This document shows, piece after piece, positions 31,829-45,494 of a stretch of 64,000 bases of DNA; positions within the stretch are counted from its first letter, which is position 1; every line of letters starts with the position of its first letter. The notes below the pieces were generated by a model, which was given only the letters and a program-made list of their open reading frames with translations, was not told the DNA's origin and made no database searches. This DNA is from Culex pipiens pallens (lineage: Eukaryota; Arthropoda; Insecta; Diptera; Culicidae): NCBI RefSeq assembly GCF_016801865.2, contig NC_068937.1, forward strand, positions 66,631,665 through 66,695,664, written 5' to 3'. A program made the position numbers and the translations under genes.

Positions 31829-34800
31829 TAAGAATTTAAGAATTTAAGAATTTAAGAATTTAAGAATTTAAGAATTTAAGAATTTAAGAATTTAAGAATT
31901 TAAGAATTTAAGAATTTAAGAATTTAAGAATTTAAGAATTTAAGAATTTAAGAATTTAAGAATTTAAGAATTTAAGAATTTAAGAATTTAAGAATTTAAG
32001 AATTTAAGAATTTAAGAATTTAAGAATTTAAGAATTTAAGAATTTAAGAATTTAAGAATTTAAGAATTTAAGAATTTAAGAATTTAAGAATTTAAGAATT
32101 TAAGAATTTAAGAATTTAAGAATTTAAGAATTTAAGAATTTAAGAATTTAAGAATTTAAGAATTTAAGAATTTAAGAATTTAAGAATTTAAGAATTTAAG
32201 AATTTAAGAATTTAAGAATTTAAGAATTTAAGAATTTAAGAATTTAAGAATTTAAGAATTTAAGAATTTAAGAATTTAAGAATTTAAGAATTTAAGAATT
32301 TAAGAATTTAAGAATTTAAGAATTTAAGAATTTAAGAATTTAAGAATTTAAGAATTTAAGAATTTAAGAATTTAAGAATTTAAGAATTTAAGAATTTAAG
32401 AATTTAAGATTTAAGAATTTAAGAATTTAAGAATTTAAGAATTTAAGAATTTAAGAATTTAAGAATTTAAGAATTTAAGAATTTAAGAATTTAAGAATTT
32501 AAGAATTTAAGAATTTAAGAATTTAAGAATTTAAGAATTTAAGAATTTAAGAATTTAAGATTTAAGAATTTAAGAATTTAAGAATTTAAGAATTTAAGAA
32601 TTTAAGAATTTAAGAATTTAAGAATTTAAGAATTTAAGAATTTAAGAATTTAAGAATTTAAGAATTTAAGAATTTAAGAATTTAAGAATTTAAGAATTTA
32701 AGAATTTAAGAATTTAAGAATTTAAGAATTTAAGAATTTAAGAATTTAAGAATTTAAGAATTTAAGAATTTAAGAATTTAAGAATTTAAGAATTTAAGAA
32801 TTTAAGAATTAAGAATTTAAGAATTTAAGAATTTAAGAATTTAAGAATTTAAGAATTTAAGAATTTAAGAATTTAAGAATTTAAGAATTTAAGAATTTAA
32901 GAATTTAAGAATTTAAGAATTTAAGAATTTAAGAATTTAAGAATTTAAGAATTTAAGAATTTAAGAATTTAAATTTAAGAATTTAAGAATTTAAGAATTT
33001 AAGAATTTAAGAATTTAAGAATTTAAGAATTTAAGAATTTAAGAATTTAAGAATTTAAGAATTTCAGAATTTAAGAATTTAAGAATTTAAGAATTTAAGA
33101 ATTTAAGAATTTAAGAATTTAAGAATTTAAGAATTTAAGAATTTAAGAATTTAAGAATTTAAGAATTAAGAATTTAAGAATTTAAGAATTTAAGAATTTA
33201 AGAATTTAAGAATTTAAGAATTTAAGAATTTAAGAATTTAAGAATTTAAGAATTTAAGAATTTAAGAATTTTAGAATTTAAGAATTTAAGAATTTAAGAA
33301 TTTAAGAATTTAAGAATTTAAGAATTTAAGAATTTAAGAATTTAAGAATTTAAGAATTTAAGAATTTAAGAATTTAAGAATTTAAGAATTTAAGAATTTA
33401 AGAATTTAAGAATTTAAGAATTTAAGATTTAAGAATTTGAGAATTTAAGAATTTAAGAATTAAGAATTTAAGAATTTAAGAATTTAAGAATTTAAGAATT
33501 TAAGAATTTAAGAATTTAAGAATTTAAGAATTTAAGAATTTAAGAATTTAAGAATAGAATTTAAGAATTTAAGAATTTAAGAATTTAAGAATTTAAGAAT
33601 TTAAGAATTTAAGAATTTAAGAATTTAAGAATTTAAGAATTTAAGAATTTAAGAATTTAAGAATTTAAGAATTTAAGAATTTAAGAATTTAAGAATTTAA
33701 GAATTTAAGAATTTAAGAATTTAAGAATTTAAGAATTAAGAATTTAAGAATTTAAGAATTTAAGAATTTAAGAATTTAAGAATTTAAGAATTTAAGAATT
33801 TAAGAATTTAAGAATTTAAGAATTTAAGAATTTAAGAATTTAAGAATTTAAGAATTTAAGAATTTAAGAATTTAAGAATTTAAGAATTTAAGAATTAAGA
33901 ATTTAAGAATTTAAGAATTTAAGAATTTAAGAATTTAAGAATTTAAGAATTTAAGAATTTAAGAATTTAAGAATTTAAGAATTTAAGAATTTAAGAATTT
34001 AAGAATTTAAGAATTTAAGAATTTAAGAATTTAAGAATTGAAGAATTTAAGAATTTAAGAATTTAAGAATTTAAGAATTTAAGAATTTAAGAATTTAAGA
34101 ATTTAAGAATTTAAGAATTTAAGAATTTAAGAATTTAAGAATTTAAGAATTTAAGAATTTAAGAATTTAAGATTTTAAGAATTTAAGAATTTAAGAATTT
34201 AAGAATTTAAGAATTTAAGAATTTAAGAATTTAAGAATTTAAGAATTTAAGAATTTAAGAATTTAAGAATTTAAGAAATTTAAGAATTTAAGAATTTAAG
34301 AATTTAAGAATTTAAGAATTTAAGAATTTAAGAATTTAAGAATTTAAGAATTTAAGAATTTAAGAATTTAAGAATTTAAGAATTTAAGAATTTAAGAATT
34401 TAAGAATTTAAGAATTTAAGAATTTAAGAATTTAAGAATTTAAGAATTTAAGAATTTAAGAATTTAAGAATTTAAGAATTTAAGAATTTAAGAATTTAAG
34501 AATTTAAGAATTTAAGAATTTAAGAATTTAAGAATTTAAGAATTTAAGAATTTAAGAATTTAAGAATTTAAGAATTTAAGAATTTAAGAATTTAAGAATT
34601 TAAGAATTTAAGAATTTAAGAATTTAAGAATTTAAGAATTTAAGAATTTAAGAATTTAAGAATTTAAGAATTTAAGAATTTAAGAATTTAAGAATTTAAG
34701 AATTTAAGAATTTAAGAATTTAAGAATTTAAGAATTTAAGAATTTAAGAAATTTAAGAATTTAAGAATTTAAGAATTTAAGAATTTAAGAATTTAAGAAT

Positions 34801-37800
34801 TTAAGAATTTAAGAATTTAAGAATTTAAGAATTTAAGAATTTAAGAATTTAAATTTAAGAATTTAAGAATTTAAGAATTTAAGAATTTAAGAATTTAAGA
34901 ATTTAAGAATTTAAGAATTTAAGAATTTAAGAATTTAAGAATTTAAGAATTTAAGAATTTAAGAATTTAAGAATTTAAGAATTTAAGAATTTAAGAATTT
35001 AAGAGAATTTAAGAATTTAAGAATTTAAGAATTTAAGAATTTAAGAATTTAAGAATTTAAGAATTTAAGAATTTAAGAATTTAAGAATTTAAGAATTTAA
35101 GATTTTAAGATTTAAGAATTTAAGAATTTAAGAATTTAAGAATTTAAGAATTTAAGAATTTAAGAATTTAAGAATTTAAGAATTTAAGAATTTAAGAATT
35201 TAAGAATTTAAGAATTTAAGAATTTAAGAATTTAAGAATTTAAGAATTTAAGAATTTAAGAATTTAAGAATTTAAGAATTTAAGAATTTAAGAATTTAAG
35301 AATTTAAGAATTTAAGAATTTAAGAATTTAAGAATTTAAGAATTTAAGAATTTAAGAATTTAAGAATTTAAGAATTTAAGAATTTAAGAATTTAAGAATT
35401 TAAGAATTTAAGAATTTAAGAATTTAAGAATTAAGAATTTAAGAATTTAAGAATTTAAGAATTTAAGAATTTAAGAATTTAAGAATTTAAGAATTTAAGA
35501 ATTTAAGAATTTAAGAATTTAAGAATTTAAGAATTTAAGAATTTAAGAATTTAAGAATTTAAGAATTTAAGAATTTAAGAATTTAAGAATTAAAGAATTT
35601 AAGAATTTAAGAATTTAAGAATTTAAGAATTTAAGAATTTAAGAATTTAAGAATTTAAGAATTTAAGAATTTAAGAATTTAAGAATTTAAGAATTTAAGA
35701 ATTTAAGAATTTAAGAATTTAAGAATTTAAGAATTTAAGAATTTAAGAATTTAAGAATTTAAGAATTTAAGAATTTAAGAATTTAAGAATTTAAGAATTT
35801 AAGAATTTATGAATTTAAGAATTTAAGAATTTAAGAATTTAAGAATTTAAGAATTTAAGAATTTAAGAATTTAAGAATTTAAGAATTTAAGAATTTAAGA
35901 ATTTAAGAATTTAAGAATTTAAGAATTTAAGAATTTAAGAATTTAAGAATTTAAGAATTTAAGAATTTAAGAATTTAAGAATTTAAGAATTTAAGAATTT
36001 AAGAATTTAAGAATTTAAGAATTTAAGAATTTAAGAATTTAAGAATTTAAGAAATTAAGAATTTAAGAATTTAAGAATTTAAGAATTTAAGAATTTAAGA
36101 ATTTAAGAATTTAAGAATTTAAGAATTTAAGAATTTAAGAATTTAAGAATTTAAGAATTTAAGAATTTAAGAATTTAAGAATTTAAGAATTTAAGAATTT
36201 AAGAATTTAAGAATTTAAGAATTTAAGAATTTAAGAATTTAAGAATTTAAGAATTTAAGAATTTAAGAATTTAAGAATTTAAGGAATTTAAGAATTTAAG
36301 AATTTAAGAATTTAAGGAATTTAAGAATTTAAGAATTTAAGAATTTAAGAATTTAAGGAATTTGAGGAATTTAAGGAATTTAAGAATTTAAGAATTTAAG
36401 AATTTAAGAATTTAAGAATTTAAGAATTTAAGAATTTAAGAATTCAGGAATTTCATAATTTCAGAATAAAAGAATTTAAGAATTTAAGAATTTAAGAATT
36501 TAAGAATTTAAGAATTTAAGAATTTAAGAATTTAAGAATTTAAGAATTTAAGAATTTAAGAATTTAAGAATTTAAGAATTTAAGAATTTAAGAATTTAAG
36601 AATTTAAGATATTAAGAATTTAAGAATTTAAGAATTTAAGAATTTAAGAATTTAAGAATTTAAGAATTTAAGAATTTAAGAATTTAAGAATTTAAGAATT
36701 TAAGAATTTAAGAATTTAAGAATTTAAGAATTTAAAATTTAAGAATTTAAGAATTTAAGAATTTAAGAATTTAAGAATTTAAGAATTTAAGAATTTAAGA
36801 ATTTAAGAATTTAAGAATTTAAGAATTTAAGAATTTAAGAATTTAAGAATTTAAGAATTTAAGAATTTAAGAATTTAAAGAATTTAAAGAATTTAAGAAT
36901 TTAAGAATTTAAGAATTTAAGAATTTAAGAATTTAAGAATTTAAGAATTTAAGAATTTAAGAATTTAAGAATTTAAGAATTTAAGATATTTAAGAATTTA
37001 AGAATTTAAGAATTTAAGAATTTAAGAATTTAAGAATTTAAGAATTTAAGAAATTTAGTATTTAAGTATTTAAGAATTTTAAGAATTTTAAGAATTTAAG
37101 AATTTAAGAATTTAAGAATTTAAGAATTTAAGAATTTAAGAATAAAAAAAGAATTAATAATAATTTAAGAATTTAAGTATTTAAGAATTTAAGAATTTAA
37201 GAATTTAAGAATTTAAGAATTTAAGAATTTAAGAATAAGAATTTAAGAATTTAAGAATTTAAGAATTTAAGAATTTAAGAATTTAAGAATTTAAGAATTT
37301 AAGAATTTAAGAATTTAAGAATTTAAGAATTTAAGAATTTAAGAATTTAAGAATTTAAGAATTTAAGAATTTAAGAATTTAAGAATTTAAGAATTTAAGA
37401 ATTTAAGAATTTAAGAATTTAAGAATTTAAGAATTTAAGAATTTAAGAATTTAAGAATTTAAGAATTTAAGAATTTAAGAATTTAAGAATTTAAGAATTT
37501 AAGAATTTAAGAATTTAAGAATTTAAGAATTTAAGAATTTAAGAATTTAAGAATTTAAGAATTTAAGAATTTAAGAATTTAAGAATTTAAGAATTTAAGA
37601 ATTTAAGAATTTAAGAATTTAAGAATTTAAGAATTTAAGAATTTAAGAATTTAAGAATTTAAGAATTTAAGAATTTAAGAATTTAAGAATTTAAGAATTT
37701 AAGAATTTAAGAATTTAAGAATTTAAGAATTTAAGAATTTAAGAATTTAAGAATTTAAGAATTTAAGAATTTAAGAATTTAGAATTTAAGAATTTAAGAA

Positions 37801-40800
37801 TTTAAGAATTTAAGAATTTAAGAATTTAAGAATTTAAGAATTTAAGAATTTAAGAATTTAAGAATTTAAGAATTTAAGAATTTAAGAATTTAAGAATTTA
37901 AGAATTTAAGAATTTAAGAATTTAAGAATTTAAGAATTTAAGAATTTAAGAATTTAAGAATTTAAGAATTTAAGAATTTAAGAATTTAAGAATTTAAGAA
38001 TTTAAGAATTTAAGAATTTAAGAATTTAAGAATTTAAGAATTTAAGAATTTAAGAATTTAAGAATTTAAGAATTTAAGAATTTAAGAATTTAAGAATTTA
38101 AGAATTTAAGAATTTAAGAATTTAAGAATTTAAGAATTTAAGAATTTAAGAATTTAAGAATTTAAGAATTTAAGAATTTAAGAATTTAAGAATTTAAGAA
38201 TTTAAGAATTTAAGAATTTAAGAATTTAAGAATTTAAGAATTTAAGAATTTAAGAATTTAAGAATTTAAGAATTTAAGAATTTAAGAATTTAAGAATTTA
38301 AGAATTTAAGAATTTAAGAATTTAAGAATTTAAGAATTTAAGAATTTAAGAATTTAAGAATTTAAGAATTTAAGAATTTAAGAATTTAAGAATTTAAGAA
38401 TTTAAGAATTTAAGAATTTAAGAATTTAAGAATTTAAGAATTTAAGAATTTAAGAATTTAAGAATTTAAGAATTTAAGAATTTAAGAATTTAAGAATTTA
38501 AGAATTTAAGAATTTAAGAATTTAAGAATTTAAGAATTTAAGAATTTAAGAATTTAAGAATTTAAGAATTTAAGAATTTAAGAATTTAAGAATTTAAGAA
38601 TTTAAGAATTTAAGAATTTAAGAATTTAAGAATTTAAGAATTTAAGAATTTAAGAATTTAAGAATTTAAGAATTTAAGAATTTAAGAATTTAAGAATTTA
38701 AGAATTTAAGAATTTAAGAATTTAAGAATTTAAGAATTTAAGAATTTAAGAATTTAAGAATTTAAGAATTTAAGAATTTAAGAATTTAAGAATTTAAGAA
38801 TTTAAGAATTTAAGAATTTAAGAATTTAAGAATTTAAGAATTTAAGAATTTAAGAATTTAAGAATTTAAGAATTTAAGAATTTAAGAATTTAAGAATTTA
38901 AGAATTTAAGAATTTAAGAATTTAAGAATTTAAGAATTTAAGAATTTAAGAATTTAAGAATTTAAGAATTTAAGAATTTAAGAATTTAAGAATTTAAGAA
39001 TTTAAGAATTTAAGAATTTAAGAATTTAAGAATTTAAGAATTTAAGAATTTAAGAATTTAAGAATTTAAGAATTTAAGAATTTAAGAATTTAAGAATTTA
39101 AGAATTTAAGAATTTAAGAATTTAAGAATTTAAGAATTTAAGAATTTAAGAATTTAAGAATTTAAGAATTTAAGAATTTAAGAATTTAAGAATTTAAGAA
39201 TTTAAGAATTTAAGAATTTAAGAATTTAAGAATTTAAGAATTTAAGAATTTAAGAATTTAAGAATTTAAGAATTTAAGAATTTAAGAATTTAAGAATTTA
39301 AGAATTTAAGAATTTAAGAATTTAAGAATTTAAGAATTTAAGAATTTAAGAATTTAAGAATTTAAGAATTTAAGAATTTAAGAATTTAAGAATTTAAGAA
39401 TTTAAGAATTTAAGAATTTAAGAATTTAAGAATTTAAGAATTTAAGAATTTAAGAATTTAAGAATTTAAGAATTTAAGAATTTAAGAATTTAAGAATTTA
39501 AGAATTTAAGAATTTAAGAATTTAAGAATTTAAGAATTTAAGAATTTAAGAATTTAAGAATTTAAGAATTTAAGAATTTAAGAATTTAAGAATTTAAGAA
39601 TTTAAGAATTTAAGAATTTAAGAATTTAAGAATTTAAGAATTTAAGAATTTAAGAATTTAAGAATTTAAGAATTTAAGAATTTAAGAATTTAAGAATTTA
39701 AGAATTTAAGAATTTAAGAATTTAAGAATTTAAGAATTTAAGAATTTAAGAATTTAAGAATTTAAGAATTTAAGAATTTAAGAATTTAAGAATTTAAGAA
39801 TTTAAGAATTTAAGAATTTAAGAATTTAAGAATTTAAGAATTTAAGAATTTAAGAATTTAAGAATTTAAGAATTTAAGAATTTAAGAATTTAAGAATTTA
39901 AGAATTTAAGAATTTAAGAATTTAAGAATTTAAGAATTTAAGAATTTAAGAATTTAAGAATTTAAGAATTTAAGAATTTAAGAATTTAAGAATTTAAGAA
40001 TTTAAGAATTTAAGAATTTAAGAATTTAAGAATTTAAGAATTTAAGAATTTAAGAATTTAAGAATTTAAGAATTTAAGAATTTAAGAATTTAAGAATTTA
40101 AGAATTTAAGAATTTAAGAATTTAAGAATTTAAGAATTTAAGAATTTAAGAATTTAAGAATTTAAGAATTTAAGAATTTAAGAATTTAAGAATTTAAGAA
40201 TTTAAGAATTTAAGAATTTAAGAATTTAAGAATTTAAGAATTTAAGAATTTAAGAATTTAAGAATTTAAGAATTTAAGAATTTAAGAATTTAAGAATTTA
40301 AGAATTTAAGAATTTAAGAATTTAAGAATTTAAGAATTTAAGAATTTAAGAATTTAAGAATTTAAGAATTTAAGAATTTAAGAATTTAAGAATTTAAGAA
40401 TTTAAGAATTTAAGAATTTAAGAATTTAAGAATTTAAGAATTTAAGAATTTAAGAATTTAAGAATTTAAGAATTTAAGAATTTAAGAATTTAAGAATTTA
40501 AGAATTTAAGAATTTAAGAATTTAAGAATTTAAGAATTTAAGAATTTAAGAATTTAAGAATTTAAGAATTTAAGAATTTAAGAATTTAAGAATTTAAGAA
40601 TTTAAGAATTTAAGAATTTAAGAATTTAAGAATTTAAGAATTTAAGAATTTAAGAATTTAAGAATTTAAGAATTTAAGAATTTAAGAATTTAAGAATTTA
40701 AGAATTTAAGAATTTAAGAATTTAAGAATTTAAGAATTTAAGAATTTAAGAATTTAAGAATTTAAGAATTTAAGAATTTAAGAATTTAAGAATTTAAGAA

Positions 40801-41813
40801 TTTAAGAATTTAAGAATTTAAGAATTTAAGAATTTAAGAATTTAAGAATTTAAGAATTTAAGAATTTAAGAATTTAAGAATTTAAGAATTTAAGAATTTA
40901 AGAATTTAAGAATTTAAGAATTTAAGAATTTAAGAATTTAAGAATTTAAGAATTTAAGAATTTAAGAATTTAAGAATTTAAGAATTTAAGAATTTAAGAA
41001 TTTAAGAATTTAAGAATTTAAGAATTTAAGAATTTAAGAATTTAAGAATTTAAGAATTTAAGAATTTAAGAATTTAAGAATTTAAGAATTTAAGAATTTA
41101 AGAATTTAAGAATTTAAGAATTTAAGAATTTAAGAATTTAAGAATTTAAGAATTTAAGAATTTAAGAATTTAAGAATTTAAGAATTTAAGAATTTAAGAA
41201 TTTAAGAATTTAAGAATTTAAGAATTTAAGAATTTAAGAATTTAAGAATTTAAGAATTTAAGAATTTAAGAATTTAAGAATTTAAGAATTTAAGAATTTA
41301 AGAATTTAAGAATTTAAGAATTTAAGAATTTAAGAATTTAAGAATTTAAGAATTTAAGAATTTAAGAATTTAAGAATTTAAGAATTTAAGAATTTAAGAA
41401 TTTAAGAATTTAAGAATTTAAGAATTTAAGAATTTAAGAATTTAAGAATTTAAGAATTTAAGAATTTAAGAATTTAAGAATTTAAGAATTTAAGAATTTA
41501 AGAATTTAAGAATTTAAGAATTTAAGAATTTAAGAATTTAAGAATTTAAGAATTTAAGAATTTAAGAATTTAAGAATTTAAGAATTTAAGAATTTAAGAA
41601 TTTAAGAATTTAAGAATTTAAGAATTTAAGAATTTAAGAATTTAAGAATTTAAGAATTTAAGAATTTAAGAATTTAAGAATTTAAGAATTTAAGAATTTA
41701 AGAATTTAAGAATTTAAGAATTTAAGAATTTAAGAATTTAAGAATTTAAGAATTTAAGAATTTAAGAATTTAAGAATTTAAGAATTTAAGAATTTAAGAA
41801 TTTAAGAATTTAA
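31829..41813. repeat. octamer satellite (AAGAATTT)n, block 2
   Basis: About 1,250 copies over 10 kb, more uniform towards the right end. A disturbed patch at 36280-37190 contains expanded and shortened units (AAGGAATTT, AAGTATTT). Only A, G and T occur on this strand apart from a handful of C. Confidence 0.97.
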
Positions 41814-42240
41814 GAGAGTTGCTTTGGAGAATTCGAACGTTGCCGTTTCGGTCTTTGTTTTCCCCCCGATTGTGTGTGTATTTCGACCCGGACGGTTTCG
41901 CGATGTTTGACAGTTGCTTTGGAGAATTTGAACGGTGCGGGTCACGGTTAACACGCCGGATTTTCGTTGCCGTTTCCGTCTTTGTTTTCCCCCCGATTGT
42001 GTGTGTATTTCGACCCGGACGATTTCGCGATGTTTGACAGTTGCTTTGGAGAATTCGAACGGTGCGGGTCGCGGTTAACACGCCGGATTTTCGTTGCCGT
42101 TTCGGTCTTTGTTTTCCCCCCGATTGTGTGTGTATTTCGACCCGGACGGTTTCGCGATGTTTGACAGTTGCTTTGGAGAATTTGAACGGTGCGGGTCGCG
42201 GTTAACACGCCGGATTTTCGTTGCCGTTTCCGTCTTTGGT
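41814..42240. repeat. 127-bp tandem repeat, about 3.3 copies
   Basis: GTCTTTG recurs at 41851, 41978, 42105 and 42232. Units contain TTCCCCCCGATTGTGTGTG, TTTGACAGTTGCTTTGGAGA and GGTTAACACGCCGGATTTTC. The repeat begins right where the octamer array ends (AAGAGAGT, as at the start of copy B). It may be the 5' monomer array of another retroelement. Confidence 0.85.
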
Positions 42241-43058
42241 GGTGTACATTACATTTTTGCCTTATTTGCTAATGATTATTTGGGATGAAATCTTAATTCA
42301 ATAAATAACCAGGTAGCAGTTATTGAACAGCGCTTCTGAGTGCTTCTAGGATATGCGGCGAATGAAGCTAATGTAGGTAATCTCAGAAACTAAAAACTTT
42401 AAAATTCGATATCTCTGGAACGAAACAAATTCCTTTCTGTCGATAAGTGATTCTTATGTAAAATCGGACGGGGAATACGATGGTGAGGTTAAATTCAAAA
42501 AATAAATAGGGCTGTTTTGAGATACGGCCATTTAAAGTTTTCAATTGCGCAATACAGGTAGAAAACATATTTAAATCTAAATTTTGATCACGGCAATGGA
42601 TTCTACGTCCAATTTCCTTCAAAATTGAGTTTAAGACCGACCCTCTAAGATTTGTGGTTCCTGAGTTATCGTCGTTTGAAGATAGGGGTTCCGCTCAAAA
42701 ATCACCAAAAAGTCGATTTTTTGGGAGGGTACAAAAATGGAGGGGGTGGTCCGATTTTGATGAAATTCGGGATTTTTGCATGTTTTGATAGCTTCAACAG
42801 CTCTGCCAAATTTGAGCAGAATCGGAGATGGTAATTTTCAAATTTGCATTTTTTCTTGCACACTTCAGGTGGAATGACCCATATGTAAGTTTTACTGGAA
42901 GCGCCCTTATGAGTGGGGAAAAATTTGGTAAAATTATTGAGAAAAAAGTTGATTAATCGGTGCCCAAAGCAGCTAAAAAATGATAAAAATATTTTAAAAA
43001 TAAGATTTTACTGGAAACGCTATTATGACAAAATTAAAACATTCAACAAAAAAAAAAG
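42241..43058. other. AT-rich dispersed repeat sequence
   Basis: No gene is seen. The sequence resembles mosquito intergenic repeats, with phrases such as GATATCTCTGGAACGAAAC and TTTGAGCAGAATCGGAGATG. Several short frames are not credible proteins. Confidence 0.4.
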
Positions 43059-43251
43059 TTTGACTATCGTCGCCCCTCTAGCAACATAAAGACTGTTTAA
43101 TAAGAGCCAAACAAAGTTTGGCGTACGATAACATAACAAAATAAAAATTCTGTTTTACGTTCTAGCTACAACATTTTTTTGCGCCGGTTGGCACACTTTG
43201 TTTGACTAGTTTTGAACAGTCTTTATAGCTTGAGGAGCACCTATAGTCAAA
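43059..43251. mobile_element. 193-bp MITE with imperfect terminal inverted repeats
   Basis: The left end, TTTGACTATCGTCGCCCCTC, through to AAAGACTGTTT faces the right end, which complements to TTTGACTATAGGTGCTCCTC through AAAGACTGTT, giving about 38-bp arms. Confidence 0.7.
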
Positions 43252-44140
43252 TAATTTTATTTTGTTTTTATTTTAACAAAACGCCGCTGGTAAAGTTCTT
43301 TTTTCAAAATATCTCTGATCTTTTTTTATGTTGCTCTAATTTTTCATTTTTTTTTTATTTTGTCATGACCTCTAGTGAAATTTTATTTTCAAAAAGGTAG
43401 TCAAATTGTTTTATTTAACATTTTTATTTCAAAACATGGCGCAACTTTTTATCATTTTTATGTTGCTTAAGCTAACTTTTTTTGATTATTTTTTTTACGT
43501 GTTGTGAAACTTTCTTTGAAATCTTATTTTCAAAATATTTTCATCATTTCTATGGTGCTTTTCAGGCGTTGAATGTATTTTTTTTAATATGTTAATTATT
43601 TTATCATTTTTTAAATTTTGTTTATGAGAGAGGTGCCTTTTCGGAACATTTTCTGGGGTAAATCGAAATATATCTTTGTTTCCTGTAGCAACTTTGTTAC
43701 TTTTTATCGATTTTCTAGGACGTTTCTTCAGAAAAGTCAAGGAATCGATAGAAATATATTCAAAATTATCTTTTTTCATTTTTTATACTCAAAAAGTCTG
43801 TTACAAATGTTTGACCCAAAAATTAAGTTTTGGGTATCTAATTTTTCAGATTTTCAGAAAATTCCGTCCAAAGATACAAAATTTCATACGTTTACATACC
43901 CATTCCAGCCCTCAAAATTGTATGGAGACTTGTATGGAAAAACAAATGATGCAAAATTGCTTCTTTTGACATAGGGAATGCAAAGAAAAGTCGATTGAAA
44001 ATCGGACCAGTAGTTTCCGAGTTATGATCAGTTGAACACTTTCAGTTTATCCAGCTACAATCCAACCCCTCTAGACGGGGTTCGATCTAATAATTCGCCA
44101 AAAATCAATTTTTTAACAAAATTTCGACCTTTAAAAAGCA
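43252..44140. other. AT-rich intergenic sequence
   Basis: No gene is supported. A 60-bp block at 43921-43985 (GATGCAAAATTGCTTCTTTT) recurs at 45283-45345 in the same orientation, so this is dispersed repeat DNA. Confidence 0.4.
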
Positions 44141-44337
44141 ATCCAGGTTTTTAAGCGAAAATGGCGTTCGAATGGTGAACGCCCGAAATGTCAAAATCAA
44201 TCAGTGGTACCAACATTACGGAAAAAGTGTGCCATGGCATGACAGCCACTTTTTTTTCCTAATGTTGGTGCTACTGCGCGATTTTGACATTTCGGGCGTT
44301 CACCATTCGAACGCCATCTTCGCTTGAAAACCTGGAT
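44141..44337. mobile_element. 197-bp hairpin MITE
   Basis: Nearly perfect 62-bp arms: ATCCAGGTTTTTAAGCGAAA at the left and its complement at the right. Inside lies GGCGTTCGAATGGTGAACGC and its mirror, separated by a 72-bp loop. No target duplication is obvious. Confidence 0.8.
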
Positions 44338-45486
44338 GGAAAGAAAAACTCTTAAAATTTGAAAAAAAAAATTAGGGTAGAACGTGTGACTTGTTTTATG
44401 TGACTTTACTAATGTTTTAAAAATGATTGTTTTTCTTGGCTGTGTTTTTCACTAATATTTTCGGTACTTTTTTTTCTATTGTCTCAGACTATACCTCTAA
44501 GCATTTTTTAACAATTTAAATGATAATGGTTTGTTCTAGAGTAAAAAAAAATGAAAAACATACAAAAAAATAATGAAAAATTGGCTGTAAAAAAACATCA
44601 CAAATTAGGTGCTAGAACAGGCCAAATACTACAAAAAACAAACATCAACTAAACAAGATAAATGCAAATCTAAAACTAAAAATTAAACAAAAACAACATA
44701 AAACAAGAGAAGTAAAGTTTTTCGTAGAACAAAAGTTGCTCAAAATGACAAGGGAAAAATTAAAAAAAAATCGAAAAAAATGGGCAGCAAAGGGTTAACA
44801 CTTAGAAAAAATCAAGTTCATAGATTTGATTTCTTTGAAATTGTGTATCTTAGAAACAAATTGCTCGATTTGAAAGTTTCAGAGAGAAAGTTGTACAAAT
44901 TTTTCTTGGCTCTTCAAAAATATTTTTTAGGGGTACTTTAAATTCCAGAAGTGTTATTTTAAAATGAATAGAAACCAAAATAAATTGAAAATGCAGTCCT
45001 AAAATTAGCTTTAACCTGAAAACGGTACATTTTGTTAACAAAATTGCTTCAACCATTTTTGTCCACTTTTTCGTTTTTTTTTTCTTCAAAAAAATCATAT
45101 CTCCTAAACCAGATTTTGCACCATCACTAAAGTTCCGTAGATGTCTTTTTTAGTCCCCTAAAACATAAAAAATCGGATTTTTTGCTTTGCCCAAGACACC
45201 AAATCGATCAGATAATCCCTTGTGAAGATATAGAAATTCATTCATTTTTATAAATTTAATATGACCAGCCCCCAGAATTGTATGGACATTTGTATAGAAA
45301 AACGAATGATGCAAAATTGCTTCTTTTGACATAGAGAATGCATGGTGCATGGCAAAGTTTCATCCAAATAAAAAAAAAATAAAAGTTAAAAATCGTGAAA
45401 AAAATTTGCAAAATCGTAGAGAACTACTCTTAATATAAAAAAAAAAGAAAACTTATGAAAACTTGTTTTGAGCAATTACTGCTACA
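44338..45486. other. AT-rich intergenic sequence
   Basis: No gene is supported; contains the second copy of the 60-bp block noted at 43921. Confidence 0.4.
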
Positions 45487-45494
45487 CTTCTTCA

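Noticed and set aside
26091..41813. Octamer array considered as a CRISPR-like array or telomere
   Set aside because: There are no spacers, the unit is not a known insect telomere repeat, and it is internal in the sequence.
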